Positions 15,185 to 24,175 of a DNA stretch of 64,000 nucleotides are shown here, piece after piece. A model generated the notes under the pieces. The model searched no databases. It was not told the DNA's origin and worked only from the letters and a program-made list of their open reading frames with translations. Made by a program: the position numbers and the translations under genes. The stretch is from an uncultured Lachnospiraceae bacterium (GTDB taxonomy: Bacteria > Bacillota > Clostridia > Lachnospirales > Lachnospiraceae), in NCBI GenBank assembly GCA_910579465.1, contig CAJTUB010000007.1, positions 62,001 to 126,000 on the forward strand, read 5' to 3'. Position 1 is the first letter of the stretch. Every line of letters starts with the position of its first letter.

Positions 15185-16270
15185 TTATAGAATTGCCTGA
15201 ACGGCTGCCCAGATCTCTTCGTCGGACACCCCGGAGTCAATTAGTGCATTGCCGATTGCGTCCAGAAGGACAAACTTAATTCTGGAACCGTCCGCTTTCT
15301 TGTCCCGGTGGCATACGGAAAGAAACTCTTCTTTTTCCGGCACAGGAACCTTTGTCTGCATTCCGTAAGCAGTCAATAACTCCCGTACCTTACGGGAATC
15401 CTCTGCAGAAAGTGTCCCGCGCAGCACGGAAACCTCTGCTGCGGCAATCATACCCGCAGAAACACACTCTCCATGCAGCAGGGAAAAGTCAGACAGCTTC
15501 TCCACCGCATGACCGACGGTATGGCCGAAGTTCAACAGGGCACGCTCTCCCTTCTCCTTCGGGTCACGCTCTACGACTGCCTTTTTAATGCAGAGGCTTT
15601 GATAAATCATCGAACAAAGCAGCTCTGCATTTTTTCCAAGGATTGCTTCCCTGTGTTCTTTTAAAAACGTATAATAGCCTGCGTCCCGGATAAACGCATG
15701 CTTTACCACTTCTCCCATTCCGGCAAGGAACTCACGCGGCGGAAGTGTTTTTAATGCGTTTACATTGATATAGACCGCAGACGGCTGATAAAATGCACCG
15801 ACCATATTCTTATAGGCTTTAAAATCGACACCGGTCTTTCCTCCGATGGAGGAATCTACCATGGAAAGAAGCGAGGTAGGGATGCCGACAAAACGGATGC
15901 CGCGTAAATAGGTGGCGGCTGCAAACCCGGTCAGGTCCCCGGTCACGCCTCCGCCAAGTGCCAATAAAACATCATTCCGGTCAAACGAATGTGTAATCAG
16001 AAAATCGTAAAGCTGTTCCACTGTGGTAAGGTTCTTGGAGGCTTCCCCTGCAGGAAAGGCAAAGGAAACAACGGAAAAGCCCGCGTTCTTCAAAAGATTA
16101 CTTACTTCATTTCCATAAAGCTCTCCTACGGTGGAATCACTGACAAGGCAGAGCTTTCTTCCTGAAACGTCCAGTGAATGTAAAAGCGGCACAAGACCGT
16201 CAAACGTCTCTTCCAATAAAATCCGGTAAAGCGGTGCATTCCCCGCATCATGTACAATGAGTTCCTTCAT
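15185..16270 (-). CDS. aroB: 3-dehydroquinate synthase
   Basis: A 361-residue AroB, the second enzyme of the shikimate pathway, converting DAHP to 3-dehydroquinate with NAD and a divalent metal. Diagnostic segments are LALGGGVTGDLTGFAAATYLRG, PTSLLSMVDSSIGGKTGVD and NFGHTVGHAVE, which carries the metal-binding His. The other aro genes are not nearby; aroB sits as a lone metabolic gene in a division and wall gene run, with 19 bases to lspA. GAGGAG lies upstream of the ATG. Confidence 0.96.
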   Translation of the reverse strand: MKELIVHDAGNAPLYRILLEETFDGLVPLLHSLDVSGRKLCLVSDSTVGELYGNEVSNLLKNAGFSVVSFAFPAGEASKNLTTVEQLYDFLITHSFDRNDVLLALGGGVTGDLTGFAAATYLRGIRFVGIPTSLLSMVDSSIGGKTGVDFKAYKNMVGAFYQPSAVYINVNALKTLPPREFLAGMGEVVKHAFIRDAGYYTFLKEHREAILGKNAELLCSMIYQSLCIKKAVVERDPKEKGERALLNFGHTVGHAVEKLSDFSLLHGECVSAGMIAAAEVSVLRGTLSAEDSRKVRELLTAYGMQTKVPVPEKEEFLSVCHRDKKADGSRIKFVLLDAIGNALIDSGVSDEEIWAAVQAIL

Positions 16271-16284
16271 ATGAAATCCTCTGG

Positions 16285-16884
16285 TTACTCCTCTAAATTT
16301 ATAATTTCAATCTCTTCATCCTCTAACGCGTTCAGCGGGTTCTCCTTCAGCTTCTCCTCGCTGGCATCGTGATAGACGCCTGCCGGTATCTCAACGGAGT
16401 CCGTGGAGGCCTCGAACATGGAAAGCTCCTCTAACCGGATAGAAAAGCTCTGGCTGTCTAACAGCTCGGTCTGTGCCGCCGCAAGGCTTTTAAACTTTGC
16501 TTTATACATATCGTACTGGCGGACCAGCTCGGTTGCCTGCCTGCGGATCTGCTCCAGCTCCCTTCTGGCATCCTGTAAAATGACATTTGCCTTGGAAACT
16601 GCCTCCTGCTCAATAATCTGGGCATTCTTTACGGCATTCCCTTTCGTCTCCTCCGCGGTACGCTCTGCCAGTACCAGTGCCTTCTGCAATGTCTTTTCAA
16701 TTGTTTTATAATACTGCAGTCCCTCATTTAACACGTTGATGCGGTCCTTCATCTCCATTTTCTCACGGTAGAGCTCTTCATAGTTCTCAAGAATCTGCTG
16801 CATGAAATTGTCAACGTCCCTTTTGTCATAGCCAAGACCGCCTGACTTAAATACTTTATTTTGAATTTCAACCGGTGTAATCAT
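16285..16884 (-). CDS. divIVA: DivIVA-family coiled-coil protein
   Basis: A 199-residue DivIVA protein. The N-terminal membrane-binding segment (ITPVEIQNKVFKSGGLGYDKRDVDNFM) is followed by a long coiled coil (about 35-150) and an acidic tail. DivIVA marks negatively curved membrane at poles and septa and recruits partners. It sits at the end of a ylmH-sepF group, the usual place in Firmicutes. This window also encodes MinE, so DivIVA is unlikely to be the only topological factor for MinCD. The ribosome binding site GAAAGGAA is good. Confidence 0.94.
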   Translation of the reverse strand: MITPVEIQNKVFKSGGLGYDKRDVDNFMQQILENYEELYREKMEMKDRINVLNEGLQYYKTIEKTLQKALVLAERTAEETKGNAVKNAQIIEQEAVSKANVILQDARRELEQIRRQATELVRQYDMYKAKFKSLAAAQTELLDSQSFSIRLEELSMFEASTDSVEIPAGVYHDASEEKLKENPLNALEDEEIEIINLEE

Positions 16885-16898
16885 AGTTATTCCTTTCT

Positions 16899-17651
16899 CT
16901 ATTGGTACCGTTCCAACGCAACCTGGATGCGTCCCTTTTTTGTCAGTCCGCCGATTTCCTTCAACCGTGCCTTGCCAAGTCCGCGGAATGAAATCACATC
17001 GCCCTCTTTTACTGCTGTGGAAGGCGACGTTGTCTCACGTCCGTTAATGAACACCCTGCCACTGGAAACGGCTGAGGCACTGCTGCTTCTTGAGATGCCG
17101 AACGCTGCTGCTGCAACCGCATCAATCCGGTTTGCCGCAACTGTTTTTGTCACAAGCCGGAAATCATGCCCGAACTCCTCTGCCTCTGCTGTGGAAATCC
17201 GGCAGATAACACCGGTATGACGGATCTGCACCAGATGTTCGGACAAAAAGGGGGCAATCCGTTCTGCACAGAGCAGATATGCTTCCTTCTCCTTCAGATA
17301 GATGTCCCCGATGACGGAGCGCTCCAGACCGAGCCCGAGTACACTCCCCAGCACATCACGATGAGTCAGCTCCTCGGCAAACCGGATACTTTTGGGCGTA
17401 ATCCGCATCCCGCAGACCGGAAACAGCTCCGGCGTAATTTCCATGGTGTCCGGCGCAATGCACAGCATCTGACGTTCTGCACCGGCAAAACCGCCATAAA
17501 ACAGGTGGTTTGTACCGCTTAATACGGACTTTGCAGTCTCTGCCTCACTCAGCGTCAGAAAATCCGTAAACTCGGCAGTATACGTAAATTCAGCCCGCTT
17601 TTTCAGCTCGGCAATTCTCTTTTTTAACAGAAGCTCATCCATGCCTGCCAC
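16899..17651 (-). CDS. ylmH: YlmH-type S4-domain RNA-binding protein
   Basis: A 250-residue YlmH-family protein. The N-terminal two-thirds is the YlmH fold (FYGGFAGAERQMLCIAP, HRDVLGSVLGLGLERSVIGDI), and the C-terminal S4 domain follows (SSSASAVSSGRVFINGRETTSPS-type region). Firmicutes YlmH binds ribosomes/tRNA and has been linked to rescue of stalled translation. The start lies within two bases of the sepF stop, so translation is probably coupled, with little independent Shine-Dalgarno signal. It lies between sepF and divIVA. Confidence 0.92.
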   Translation of the reverse strand: MAGMDELLLKKRIAELKKRAEFTYTAEFTDFLTLSEAETAKSVLSGTNHLFYGGFAGAERQMLCIAPDTMEITPELFPVCGMRITPKSIRFAEELTHRDVLGSVLGLGLERSVIGDIYLKEKEAYLLCAERIAPFLSEHLVQIRHTGVICRISTAEAEEFGHDFRLVTKTVAANRIDAVAAAAFGISRSSSASAVSSGRVFINGRETTSPSTAVKEGDVISFRGLGKARLKEIGGLTKKGRIQVALERYQ

Positions 17652-17653
17652 AC

Positions 17654-18280
17654 TTACTGGTTTAACGTAGGTACTTCAAAACCGTTCTGTTCCACATAAG
17701 AGAGATAATCTCCCGAGATGTCGACGCTCTCCGGCGAGATAATAAAAATCAGGTTGGAAATCTGATGAATCTTTCCGTTCAGGGAATATACGGCGCCGGA
17801 AATAAAGTCCATAATACGCTGCGCTAACGCCAGATCAAGTCCCTCTAAATTGACTACCGTGGCGCGCTCATTTACCAGCATATCACAGATATCCTGCGAA
17901 TCGTCAAAACGGGTCGGCTTCATAATGCTGACCTCTAACATCCTGGATGCGGAAACAGAACGAAGCGGAACGACGCGACCGGGTGCCTGGGCACGTTCCG
18001 TACGCGGTGAGCGTTCCCTTCTGCTTTCAGAATAATCGTAATCAAACTTTTCATCTTCGGTCTTCTGCGGCTTTCCTGTTTTTGCCGGAGCAGCGGCAAG
18101 TCTTGGCTGTTCCCTGCGGAGTGCCTGTGGCTCTTCTACCACCGCTGTCTGATTGAAACGCTCTGTTTTCTTTTTCTCTCTGCGTACAGGCGCTTCCGAG
18201 TCGAAATCGTCAAAATCATCGAAATCGTCCTCGTCCATCACATTCATTCTATTCAGAATACGCTCTAAAAAGTTACCCAT
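17654..18280 (-). CDS. sepF: Cell-division protein SepF
   Basis: A 208-residue SepF, which bundles FtsZ filaments and tethers them to the membrane through its N-terminal amphipathic helix (GNFLERILNRM). A long, charged, poorly conserved linker (about 20-110) precedes the conserved C-terminal domain (KPTRFDDSQDICDMLVNERATVVNLE, then RIMDFISGAVYSLNG). It is longer than the Bacillus protein (about 150) because of the linker. A good AAAGGAG precedes the ATG. It is in the usual yggS-sepF-ylmH-divIVA order. Confidence 0.95.
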   Translation of the reverse strand: MGNFLERILNRMNVMDEDDFDDFDDFDSEAPVRREKKKTERFNQTAVVEEPQALRREQPRLAAAPAKTGKPQKTEDEKFDYDYSESRRERSPRTERAQAPGRVVPLRSVSASRMLEVSIMKPTRFDDSQDICDMLVNERATVVNLEGLDLALAQRIMDFISGAVYSLNGKIHQISNLIFIISPESVDISGDYLSYVEQNGFEVPTLNQ

Positions 18281-18294
18281 ACAACTATCTCCTT

Positions 18295-19017
18295 TTATTC
18301 CTTTGATGGATAAACCCGCTGGCCGAAAATACCGGTGCCGACGCGGACTAAGGTTGCGCCCTCTTCCACTGCAATCTCATAGTCCCCGGTCATGCCCATA
18401 GACAGCTTATCCATATATACATTATCAATGTTTTTGGAATTGATGTCAACCACTAATTGTTTCATTTTTCGAAAATAAGGGCGGTTTTCTTCCGGAACCC
18501 CGGTATAAGGTGCCACTGTCATCAGGCCCCGGAGCTTCAGATTGGGAAGTCCTGCCACCTTTCTTACAAGACCTTCCAGCTCCTCTGGTGCAATTCCATG
18601 CTTGGAAGCCTCTCCGGCAATATTGACCTCCAGCAAAATCTCGGAAACAACGCCGCGCTTTTTGGATTCCTCCTCAATTGCCTCTGCAAGATGAAGGGAA
18701 TCCACGGAATGAATCAGCACCGTTTTTCCTACAACGTATTTTAATTTATTTGTCTGCAGCGTTCCAATCATATGCCAGCGGAGCGGCCCGGTTATCTCCG
18801 CCTGCTTATCCCGAAGCTCCTGCGGACGGTTTTCCCCGAACTCGGAAAGACCACATGCCATTGCCTCCCTGATTGCAGCAACGGGCATCGTCTTACTGAC
18901 GGCAATTAACGTTACCTCCTCCGGGTTTCTCCCGGCACGCTGACAGGCGGCAAGGATATTCTCCTGTACTCTGGAAACGGCTTCTTTCATACTGCCTGCG
19001 TCACATGATTCCTGCAT
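18295..19017 (-). CDS. yggS: YggS-type PLP homeostasis protein
   Basis: A 240-residue YggS/YlmE/PROSC protein, a PLP-binding single-domain protein without known catalysis that maintains vitamin B6 and amino-acid balance. The PLP lysine lies in LIAVSKTMP near residue 45, and SMGMTGDYEIAVEEGATLVRVGTGIFG is the phosphate-binding C-terminal region. The ATG at 19017, nine bases after AAGGAG, lies just after the upstream stop. Another Met nine residues in is also possible. It is upstream of sepF. Confidence 0.93.
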   Translation of the reverse strand: MQESCDAGSMKEAVSRVQENILAACQRAGRNPEEVTLIAVSKTMPVAAIREAMACGLSEFGENRPQELRDKQAEITGPLRWHMIGTLQTNKLKYVVGKTVLIHSVDSLHLAEAIEEESKKRGVVSEILLEVNIAGEASKHGIAPEELEGLVRKVAGLPNLKLRGLMTVAPYTGVPEENRPYFRKMKQLVVDINSKNIDNVYMDKLSMGMTGDYEIAVEEGATLVRVGTGIFGQRVYPSKE

Positions 19018-19021
19018 TTTG

Positions 19022-20425
19022 TCATTCTCCTTCTATCATAATAATATCCTTAGTCACTGCGGAAACATCCAGCACAATGTGGTCGTAAAGCGATACGCCT
19101 CCGGCAAGACCGGAACGCACTAAAATATAGTCATCTACGTCGGTAATCCGTTCAATCCGCCGGAATACGGCATAGCCCCGGTTCATGTTATAAACCCCTT
19201 CCAGATTGGTCAGAAAGGAGTGCATCATTGCCCGCTCCGGCTCTGCGTCAGCCCCTGCGGAATTAAGATAGATGCCGGAGTCAAACGCTTCCGAAGCAAC
19301 ATAATAATAGCCGTTTTCAAAAAACAGCGGATGAATCACCTGATAATCCGGCTTTACTTCCCCGGACGCCTCGTCAAAGCGTTCAATCATAATGCCGGTG
19401 CTGTTTTCATTTCCTAGACCTCCTGCCGTCACAAAACGCTCCGGTATCTGGTAAACCTCTTTTTCTACAATAGAAGTCCCCGGTATTTTCAAACCCTTTT
19501 CCACATGAAATTCAAGCGAAATATCTAAAAAACGCTCCTTCAGGTATTCCGTCCCGTAGCGGTCCATCTCCACAAGCAGATACTGTCCGCCGCTTAAGGT
19601 CAGAAGCTCATAGGGCTTCTCATAGACTACCGGGTCTCCCGGAATACGAAAGGTTACGGTATCCTCTCCCCGCAGCCGTTTCAGGCTGTCCTCGTCCGGC
19701 TTTATGACAAGCTGCCAGGTATCTTCCGTTACCAGCTTATAGGCAAAGCTGCCGATGGCAGAAAGTCCGGACGGTTTGTTGCGTTCCGGAACAGCGCGGT
19801 TTTCCTTGGAGAACTCTTCCCCGGTCAGCTGTTCCCTGGTATAGCCGTCATAAATATCTGAAAAATAAGTAACGGAGCCGCTCTGCGGTGCAACGACCGT
19901 CACGAGGTCTCCTGCTATGTCTGCCGTCGGCACATCCAGTCTGGAAACATCACGGTAACGCAGATAGTCGGAAAGAAACTCTTCCTTGAACGGATAGGTT
20001 TCGGAAAATTCCGAATCGGAATATCCCATAAAGAACGTGCGTATATCACTTTTCAAACGGCCGATATCATTGACTGAAAGCAGGGAATTTTCTTCATTTG
20101 CTGCCAGCAGGTTCTGCAGGGAGGACGAATCGCTCAGGGAATACACCTTTGTCCCCTTGGAAACCCTTGCCCCCTCACGGTAATAATAGTTTAAGTAGCC
20201 CGCCTGCTCCGTACGGTAGGCGGTTTCCGTGCGGAGAATCATCGCCACGGCCTGTGCCTCGCTGCCGGAGCTTCCCTCCTGTACCTTATACAGCGAAAGA
20301 TGCGGCACCGTAAAATAGCGGTAAATATTGATAATCAGCAGAACCAGAACGGCAAATGCAACAATAAGTCCGATGTTGACCTCCCGCCTTGTGCGGAATT
20401 TTACGATTTTTTTATCTTTCGCCAC
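19022..20425 (-). CDS. HlyD-like membrane protein
   Basis: A 467-residue protein with a short basic cytoplasmic start, one transmembrane helix (about 17-37) and a large extracellular part. It resembles HlyD/membrane-fusion adaptors through a biotinyl-lipoyl-like half motif near residues 70-95 (AGYLNYYYREGARVSKGTKVY) and a second half about 165-185 (VVAPQSGSVTYF). No ABC or RND partner is near. It lies immediately upstream of yggS-sepF, so a role at the division site is possible but unproven. It appears to start at GTG, after AGAGGTGG. Confidence 0.7.
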   Translation of the reverse strand: MAKDKKIVKFRTRREVNIGLIVAFAVLVLLIINIYRYFTVPHLSLYKVQEGSSGSEAQAVAMILRTETAYRTEQAGYLNYYYREGARVSKGTKVYSLSDSSSLQNLLAANEENSLLSVNDIGRLKSDIRTFFMGYSDSEFSETYPFKEEFLSDYLRYRDVSRLDVPTADIAGDLVTVVAPQSGSVTYFSDIYDGYTREQLTGEEFSKENRAVPERNKPSGLSAIGSFAYKLVTEDTWQLVIKPDEDSLKRLRGEDTVTFRIPGDPVVYEKPYELLTLSGGQYLLVEMDRYGTEYLKERFLDISLEFHVEKGLKIPGTSIVEKEVYQIPERFVTAGGLGNENSTGIMIERFDEASGEVKPDYQVIHPLFFENGYYYVASEAFDSGIYLNSAGADAEPERAMMHSFLTNLEGVYNMNRGYAVFRRIERITDVDDYILVRSGLAGGVSLYDHIVLDVSAVTKDIIMIEGE

Positions 20426-20457
20426 GGCAGCAGACCACCTCTTTCCCTGGTTTCATT

Positions 20458-21453
20458 TTATTTGTCAGTCTGTATAGTTACGGACTCCATCAGCTCCGTT
20501 AATTTTCCATAAAGATTATCATAGGAAGACGCCCGGAATACCTCTGCAATATAAGGAGTCCCGTTTCGGTCTTTGAAATAAATAATATTGCAGTACCCCG
20601 CTAACGGCGTAGTTCCTGTCTTTCCTCCAATCAGCTCAATTCCCTCCGGAAGCGGATAGGTTTTATTCTGAAAGTGATTGGTATTTGTCCATGTAGTCTC
20701 TTTTTGATTTCCTTCGGCATCCGTATAGACAATCGTACAGGGCGACATGGAAACCGTTGAAAGAAATTCCGGATACGAAAGCAGTTCGTTAAAAATCAGA
20801 TAGATATCGTATGCGGTTGTATACTGTTCCATATTATCCAGTCCGTGCGGATTGACAAAATGGGTATCTACTGCGCCAAGACGCCCGGCCTCCTCATTCA
20901 TCAGCTCTGCAAAGCCTTCTACGGAACCGGCAACATGCTCCGCAAGGGCAATCGCCGCATCGTTCCCGCTGAAAACAAGCATTATAGAAAGCAAATCCCT
21001 TACGGTTGTCTTATCTCCCTCTGAAAAACCGAACAGTGTAGCTCCCTCCACGCCAAGATGGGAAGCGTTGTGGCTTATGGTTACAGGCTCGTCCAGATTG
21101 CATCTTTTATAGGTAAGCAGCGCCGTCATAAGCTTTGTCGTGCTTGCCGGATAAATCGTTTTCTGGATTCCATATTCTTCTAACAGCTTATGTTCCGACA
21201 CATCATACAGCGCGTAAGCGCCGTAAGACAGATTCTCTTCTGCATCCTTAAGGGAAGGAATACAGACCCCGGCAGCGCGTCCCTGCAGAAAATCTGCATT
21301 TCTGTCGTCTGCTGCAGTATAAGCTTCCGAAAAAGCTGCTTCGGCAAAGGCGAAAGGAAAAAACTCTGCCTCTGTCTGCCGCCTGCCGCAGCTGGTACAA
21401 AAAAGAACCAGAAGCAAAAGTATGGTTCCTGCAATCCTTTTCCTACGTTTCAT
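20458..21453 (-). CDS. D-alanyl-D-alanine carboxypeptidase (PBP5/DacF-like, peptidase S11)
   Basis: A 331-residue penicillin-binding protein that trims the terminal D-Ala from peptidoglycan stem peptides. The three active-site motifs are intact: STTK near residue 100 (PASTTKLM), SGN (FSGNDAA) and KTG (IGGKTGTTPLAG). A hydrophobic start ends in FCTSCG, which could be a lipobox although the residue at -3 is not the usual Leu, so it may be a lipoprotein. It lacks the long C-terminal amphipathic anchor of PBP5. I use ATG 21453, which follows GGAGTGAG; a 12-residue longer frame exists. Confidence 0.9.
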   Translation of the reverse strand: MKRRKRIAGTILLLLVLFCTSCGRRQTEAEFFPFAFAEAAFSEAYTAADDRNADFLQGRAAGVCIPSLKDAEENLSYGAYALYDVSEHKLLEEYGIQKTIYPASTTKLMTALLTYKRCNLDEPVTISHNASHLGVEGATLFGFSEGDKTTVRDLLSIMLVFSGNDAAIALAEHVAGSVEGFAELMNEEAGRLGAVDTHFVNPHGLDNMEQYTTAYDIYLIFNELLSYPEFLSTVSMSPCTIVYTDAEGNQKETTWTNTNHFQNKTYPLPEGIELIGGKTGTTPLAGYCNIIYFKDRNGTPYIAEVFRASSYDNLYGKLTELMESVTIQTDK

Positions 21454-21485
21454 TCCACTCACTCCATTTGTAAATAGTATAAAAA

Positions 21486-21884
21486 TCAATTTTTGTAAAG
21501 CTCGCGCCAGTCCAGGTCTCCGCGCTCCAGTCCCTTTACAAGCAGCTCCGCTGTGGCAAGGTTGGTTGCCAGCGGAATGTTATGCGTATCACATAAAATT
21601 ACGACATTATTGACATCTGGTTCATGGGACTTCGGAGTCAGCGGGTCCCGCAGAAAAATCACCATATCGATTTCATTGTGTTCAATCTGCGCCCCGAGCT
21701 GCTGTTCTCCTCCAAGGTGTCCGGCGAGGTATTTATGAACGGAAAGGTTTGCAGCTTCTTCCACAAGCCGCCCGGTCGTACCGGTTGCATATAAAGTATG
21801 GTGGCTTAAGATGCCTTTATATGCGATACAGAAATTCTGCATCAGTTTCTTTTTTGCATCATGTGCAATCAACCCGATATTCAT
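21486..21884 (-). CDS. mgsA: Methylglyoxal synthase
   Basis: A 132-residue MgsA, which converts dihydroxyacetone phosphate to methylglyoxal and phosphate, a bypass of lower glycolysis under phosphate limitation. Family motifs IALxAHDxKK (LIAHDAKKK near residue 5), GTTG (phosphate binding) and FLRDPLTPKSHEPDV containing the catalytic Asp are present. Its start overlaps the rodA stop by 4 bases, so translation is coupled. Its place at the end of the min-rodA run is conserved in Clostridia although the metabolic link is unclear. Confidence 0.95.
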   Translation of the reverse strand: MNIGLIAHDAKKKLMQNFCIAYKGILSHHTLYATGTTGRLVEEAANLSVHKYLAGHLGGEQQLGAQIEHNEIDMVIFLRDPLTPKSHEPDVNNVVILCDTHNIPLATNLATAELLVKGLERGDLDWRELYKN

Positions 21885-23071
21885 AATTCTCCTTTCTTCG
21901 GAGTCGCGGCAAATTCAAGGTCAATCTGCCCCCGCGGTTTCTTTTTTACAATCCCGATGTTGAGTACAACGCCGATGCCAAGCATATTACACAGCAGCGA
22001 GCTTAAGCCGTAGCTGACAAACGGAAGCGGTATTCCCGTATTCGGAAGCAGCATCGTAACAACACCGATATTAACAAATGCCTGAAAAATATAAATGGTC
22101 CCGAACCCGAGCGCCAGCAGACGTCCGAGATAGTCGGGTGCCTTTTTTGCCGTTAAAAAGCATTGGAACGAAAGCAGTAAAATCAGGATAATAATCAGGC
22201 AGGCGCCTAAAAAACCGAACGCCTCTGCCATTCCGGAAAAGATAAAGTCGCTTTCCACTACGGGAATGTTCTTTGCCCCGAGCGCCTCCTCCCCGGAAAA
22301 CAGCTTACCGGTAAGCCCTCCGGAGGCGATTGCGGTCACGGAATTTTCCTGCTGGTATATCGCATCCGTATACACGTCGGGATGCAGAATTGACAGGACT
22401 CTTGACTGCTGGCTCGTCGAGAGCAGCACCTGAAAATCCTGCTGGATATACCAGAACAGTCCCGCCGCAACAGGTATCGCGATTGCTACAATTGGCAGAA
22501 GCAGCTTATAGGTAAGTTCCGATGCAAAAATAATGACAACAAGGCTGACACAGATTACAATTGTCGTGGACAAATCCGGCTGCAGAAATACCAGACCGAC
22601 TGCAGGCGCAAGCATAATAACTGCTAAAAGCAGCACATAGACCTGTTTTATTTTATACATCAGCCGGTCAAACAGTGTTGCAAGACAGATGATAAGAACC
22701 ACCTTCGTAAGCTCCGATACCTGGAACTCAAAGCGCGGATTCTCACCGTTCGGAATGCCGATCCAGCGGGCTACGCCTCCACGGACAACCTGCAGGCGTC
22801 CCACATACTTTACCGCAAATAGCAGCGCAAAATTTACCAGATACATCAGTGCCGCAAACTTGCAGACAAAGTGATAGTCGAACATCGATACAAATACTGC
22901 CAGCAAAATTCCGGCGGTCATCCCCTTGATCTGCCTCGGAACCATGTCAATCTCTTCTTCACCCTGTACCTTTGCCAGCACATAAATACCGGCGGTACAG
23001 AGCGTAACAATCATCAGTAAAATTGACCAACGGTACTTTTTCAAATCGTACCGTTCCCATAGCTTAAACAT
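21881..23071 (-). CDS. rodA: SEDS peptidoglycan polymerase RodA
   Basis: A 396-residue SEDS-family polytopic membrane protein with about ten transmembrane segments. It is a glycosyltransferase that polymerises lipid II with a cognate class B PBP. The catalytic Asp region LQPDLSTT and the C-terminal LPNTGIPLPFVSYGLSSLL motif are present. The neighbours mreBCD and PBP2 (at 24.9-30.1 kb) argue for RodA rather than FtsW or SpoVE. It is followed by mgsA with a 4-base overlap and preceded by minE. Confidence 0.94.
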   Translation of the reverse strand: MFKLWERYDLKKYRWSILLMIVTLCTAGIYVLAKVQGEEEIDMVPRQIKGMTAGILLAVFVSMFDYHFVCKFAALMYLVNFALLFAVKYVGRLQVVRGGVARWIGIPNGENPRFEFQVSELTKVVLIICLATLFDRLMYKIKQVYVLLLAVIMLAPAVGLVFLQPDLSTTIVICVSLVVIIFASELTYKLLLPIVAIAIPVAAGLFWYIQQDFQVLLSTSQQSRVLSILHPDVYTDAIYQQENSVTAIASGGLTGKLFSGEEALGAKNIPVVESDFIFSGMAEAFGFLGACLIIILILLLSFQCFLTAKKAPDYLGRLLALGFGTIYIFQAFVNIGVVTMLLPNTGIPLPFVSYGLSSLLCNMLGIGVVLNIGIVKKKPRGQIDLEFAATPKKGEL

Positions 23072-23083
23072 GAAACACCTTCT

Positions 23084-23359
23084 TTAATTCTTTGAACGCA
23101 TATCCTTAATCGGAATATTGGCGAAAATGGCGGGAACCGTACCATTATCCGTATCCGACTGTGTCTGCTTAATCTGGATATCCAGTCCCTGCATATCGAT
23201 TTCAATATACTTTGAAATCACTGCAATGATATCATTTTTCATCTGTTCCATAATCTCCGGAGAGCAGCCGGCACGGTCTGATACCAGCACCAATTTCAGG
23301 CGGTCCTTTGCGACAGAACCTGATGTCTTACTTTTACCGAAAAAATCAAATAAACTCAT
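23084..23359 (-). CDS. minE: Cell-division topological specificity factor MinE
   Basis: A 91-residue MinE, the activator of MinD ATPase that drives pole-to-pole oscillation of MinCD and so protects midcell. The N-terminal segment includes a membrane-targeting MSLFDFFGK start and DRLKLVLVSDRAG, and the C-terminal dimerisation domain contains YIEIDMQGLDIQI. It is typical in length. It follows minD by 13 bases in a complete minCDE set. Confidence 0.95.
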   Translation of the reverse strand: MSLFDFFGKSKTSGSVAKDRLKLVLVSDRAGCSPEIMEQMKNDIIAVISKYIEIDMQGLDIQIKQTQSDTDNGTVPAIFANIPIKDMRSKN

Positions 23360-23372
23360 GCTTTACCCTCCG

Positions 23373-24155
23373 TTAATTCTTCCTGAAAAGACGACTGAAC
23401 AGGCCTACCTTCCCATCTAGCTCAAGGAGTGCAACCTCTTCACCGTTTACACGTCTGCAAATGTTCATATATGCCTTTCCGGCAAGTGTGTTGTTTCCTA
23501 CGAGCGGTGTTCCCTGGTTCGTGGAAATTACGATGTTTTCGTCGTCCGGAACTACGCCAATTAACGGAATTGCAAGAATTTCAACAACGTCCTCACTTGA
23601 CATCATATCCCCGCGCTTTACCATATCCATACGCAGACGGTTGACAATCAGGTGAATCTGCTTAATCTCGTTTGCCTCCAACAGCCCGATGATACGGTCG
23701 GCGTCGCGCACTGCGGAAACCTCAGGGGTCGTTACGACAAGCGCACGGTCAGCTCCGGCAATCGCATTATGGAAGCCCTGCTCGATACCTGCCGGGCAGT
23801 CGATGATAACATAGTCAAACTCTTCTTTTAACTGGTCGGTCAGCTTTTTCATCTGCTCCGGTGTAACCGCCGTCTTGTCCCGTGTCTGGGCAGAAGGAAG
23901 CAGATAAAAATTATTATATCCCTTTACCTTGATAAACGCCTGATTGATTTTACAGGTTCCTTCGATTACATCCACCAGATTGTAAACAATCCGGTTTTCC
24001 AGTCCCATAACAACGTCCAGATTCCTGAGTCCGATATCTGTATCGATCAATACGACCTTCTTCTCTAATTTTGCAAGACCGGTGCCGACATTTGCTGTTG
24101 TAGTGGTTTTGCCGACACCTCCCTTCCCTGATGTTACTACAATTACTTCGCCCAT
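23373..24155 (-). CDS. minD: Septum-site-determining ATPase MinD
   Basis: A 260-residue MinD, a deviant Walker A ATPase that binds membrane as an ATP dimer and recruits MinC. The P-loop is GKGGVGKTT near residue 10. DTDIGLRNLD and the DCPAGIEQGF Walker B-type motif follow. A C-terminal amphipathic helix (KVGLFSRLFRKN) serves as the membrane-targeting sequence. It lies between minC and minE with short gaps. Confidence 0.96.
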   Translation of the reverse strand: MGEVIVVTSGKGGVGKTTTTANVGTGLAKLEKKVVLIDTDIGLRNLDVVMGLENRIVYNLVDVIEGTCKINQAFIKVKGYNNFYLLPSAQTRDKTAVTPEQMKKLTDQLKEEFDYVIIDCPAGIEQGFHNAIAGADRALVVTTPEVSAVRDADRIIGLLEANEIKQIHLIVNRLRMDMVKRGDMMSSEDVVEILAIPLIGVVPDDENIVISTNQGTPLVGNNTLAGKAYMNICRRVNGEEVALLELDGKVGLFSRLFRKN

Positions 24156-24175
24156 TCGTTCATATCCTCCGATTT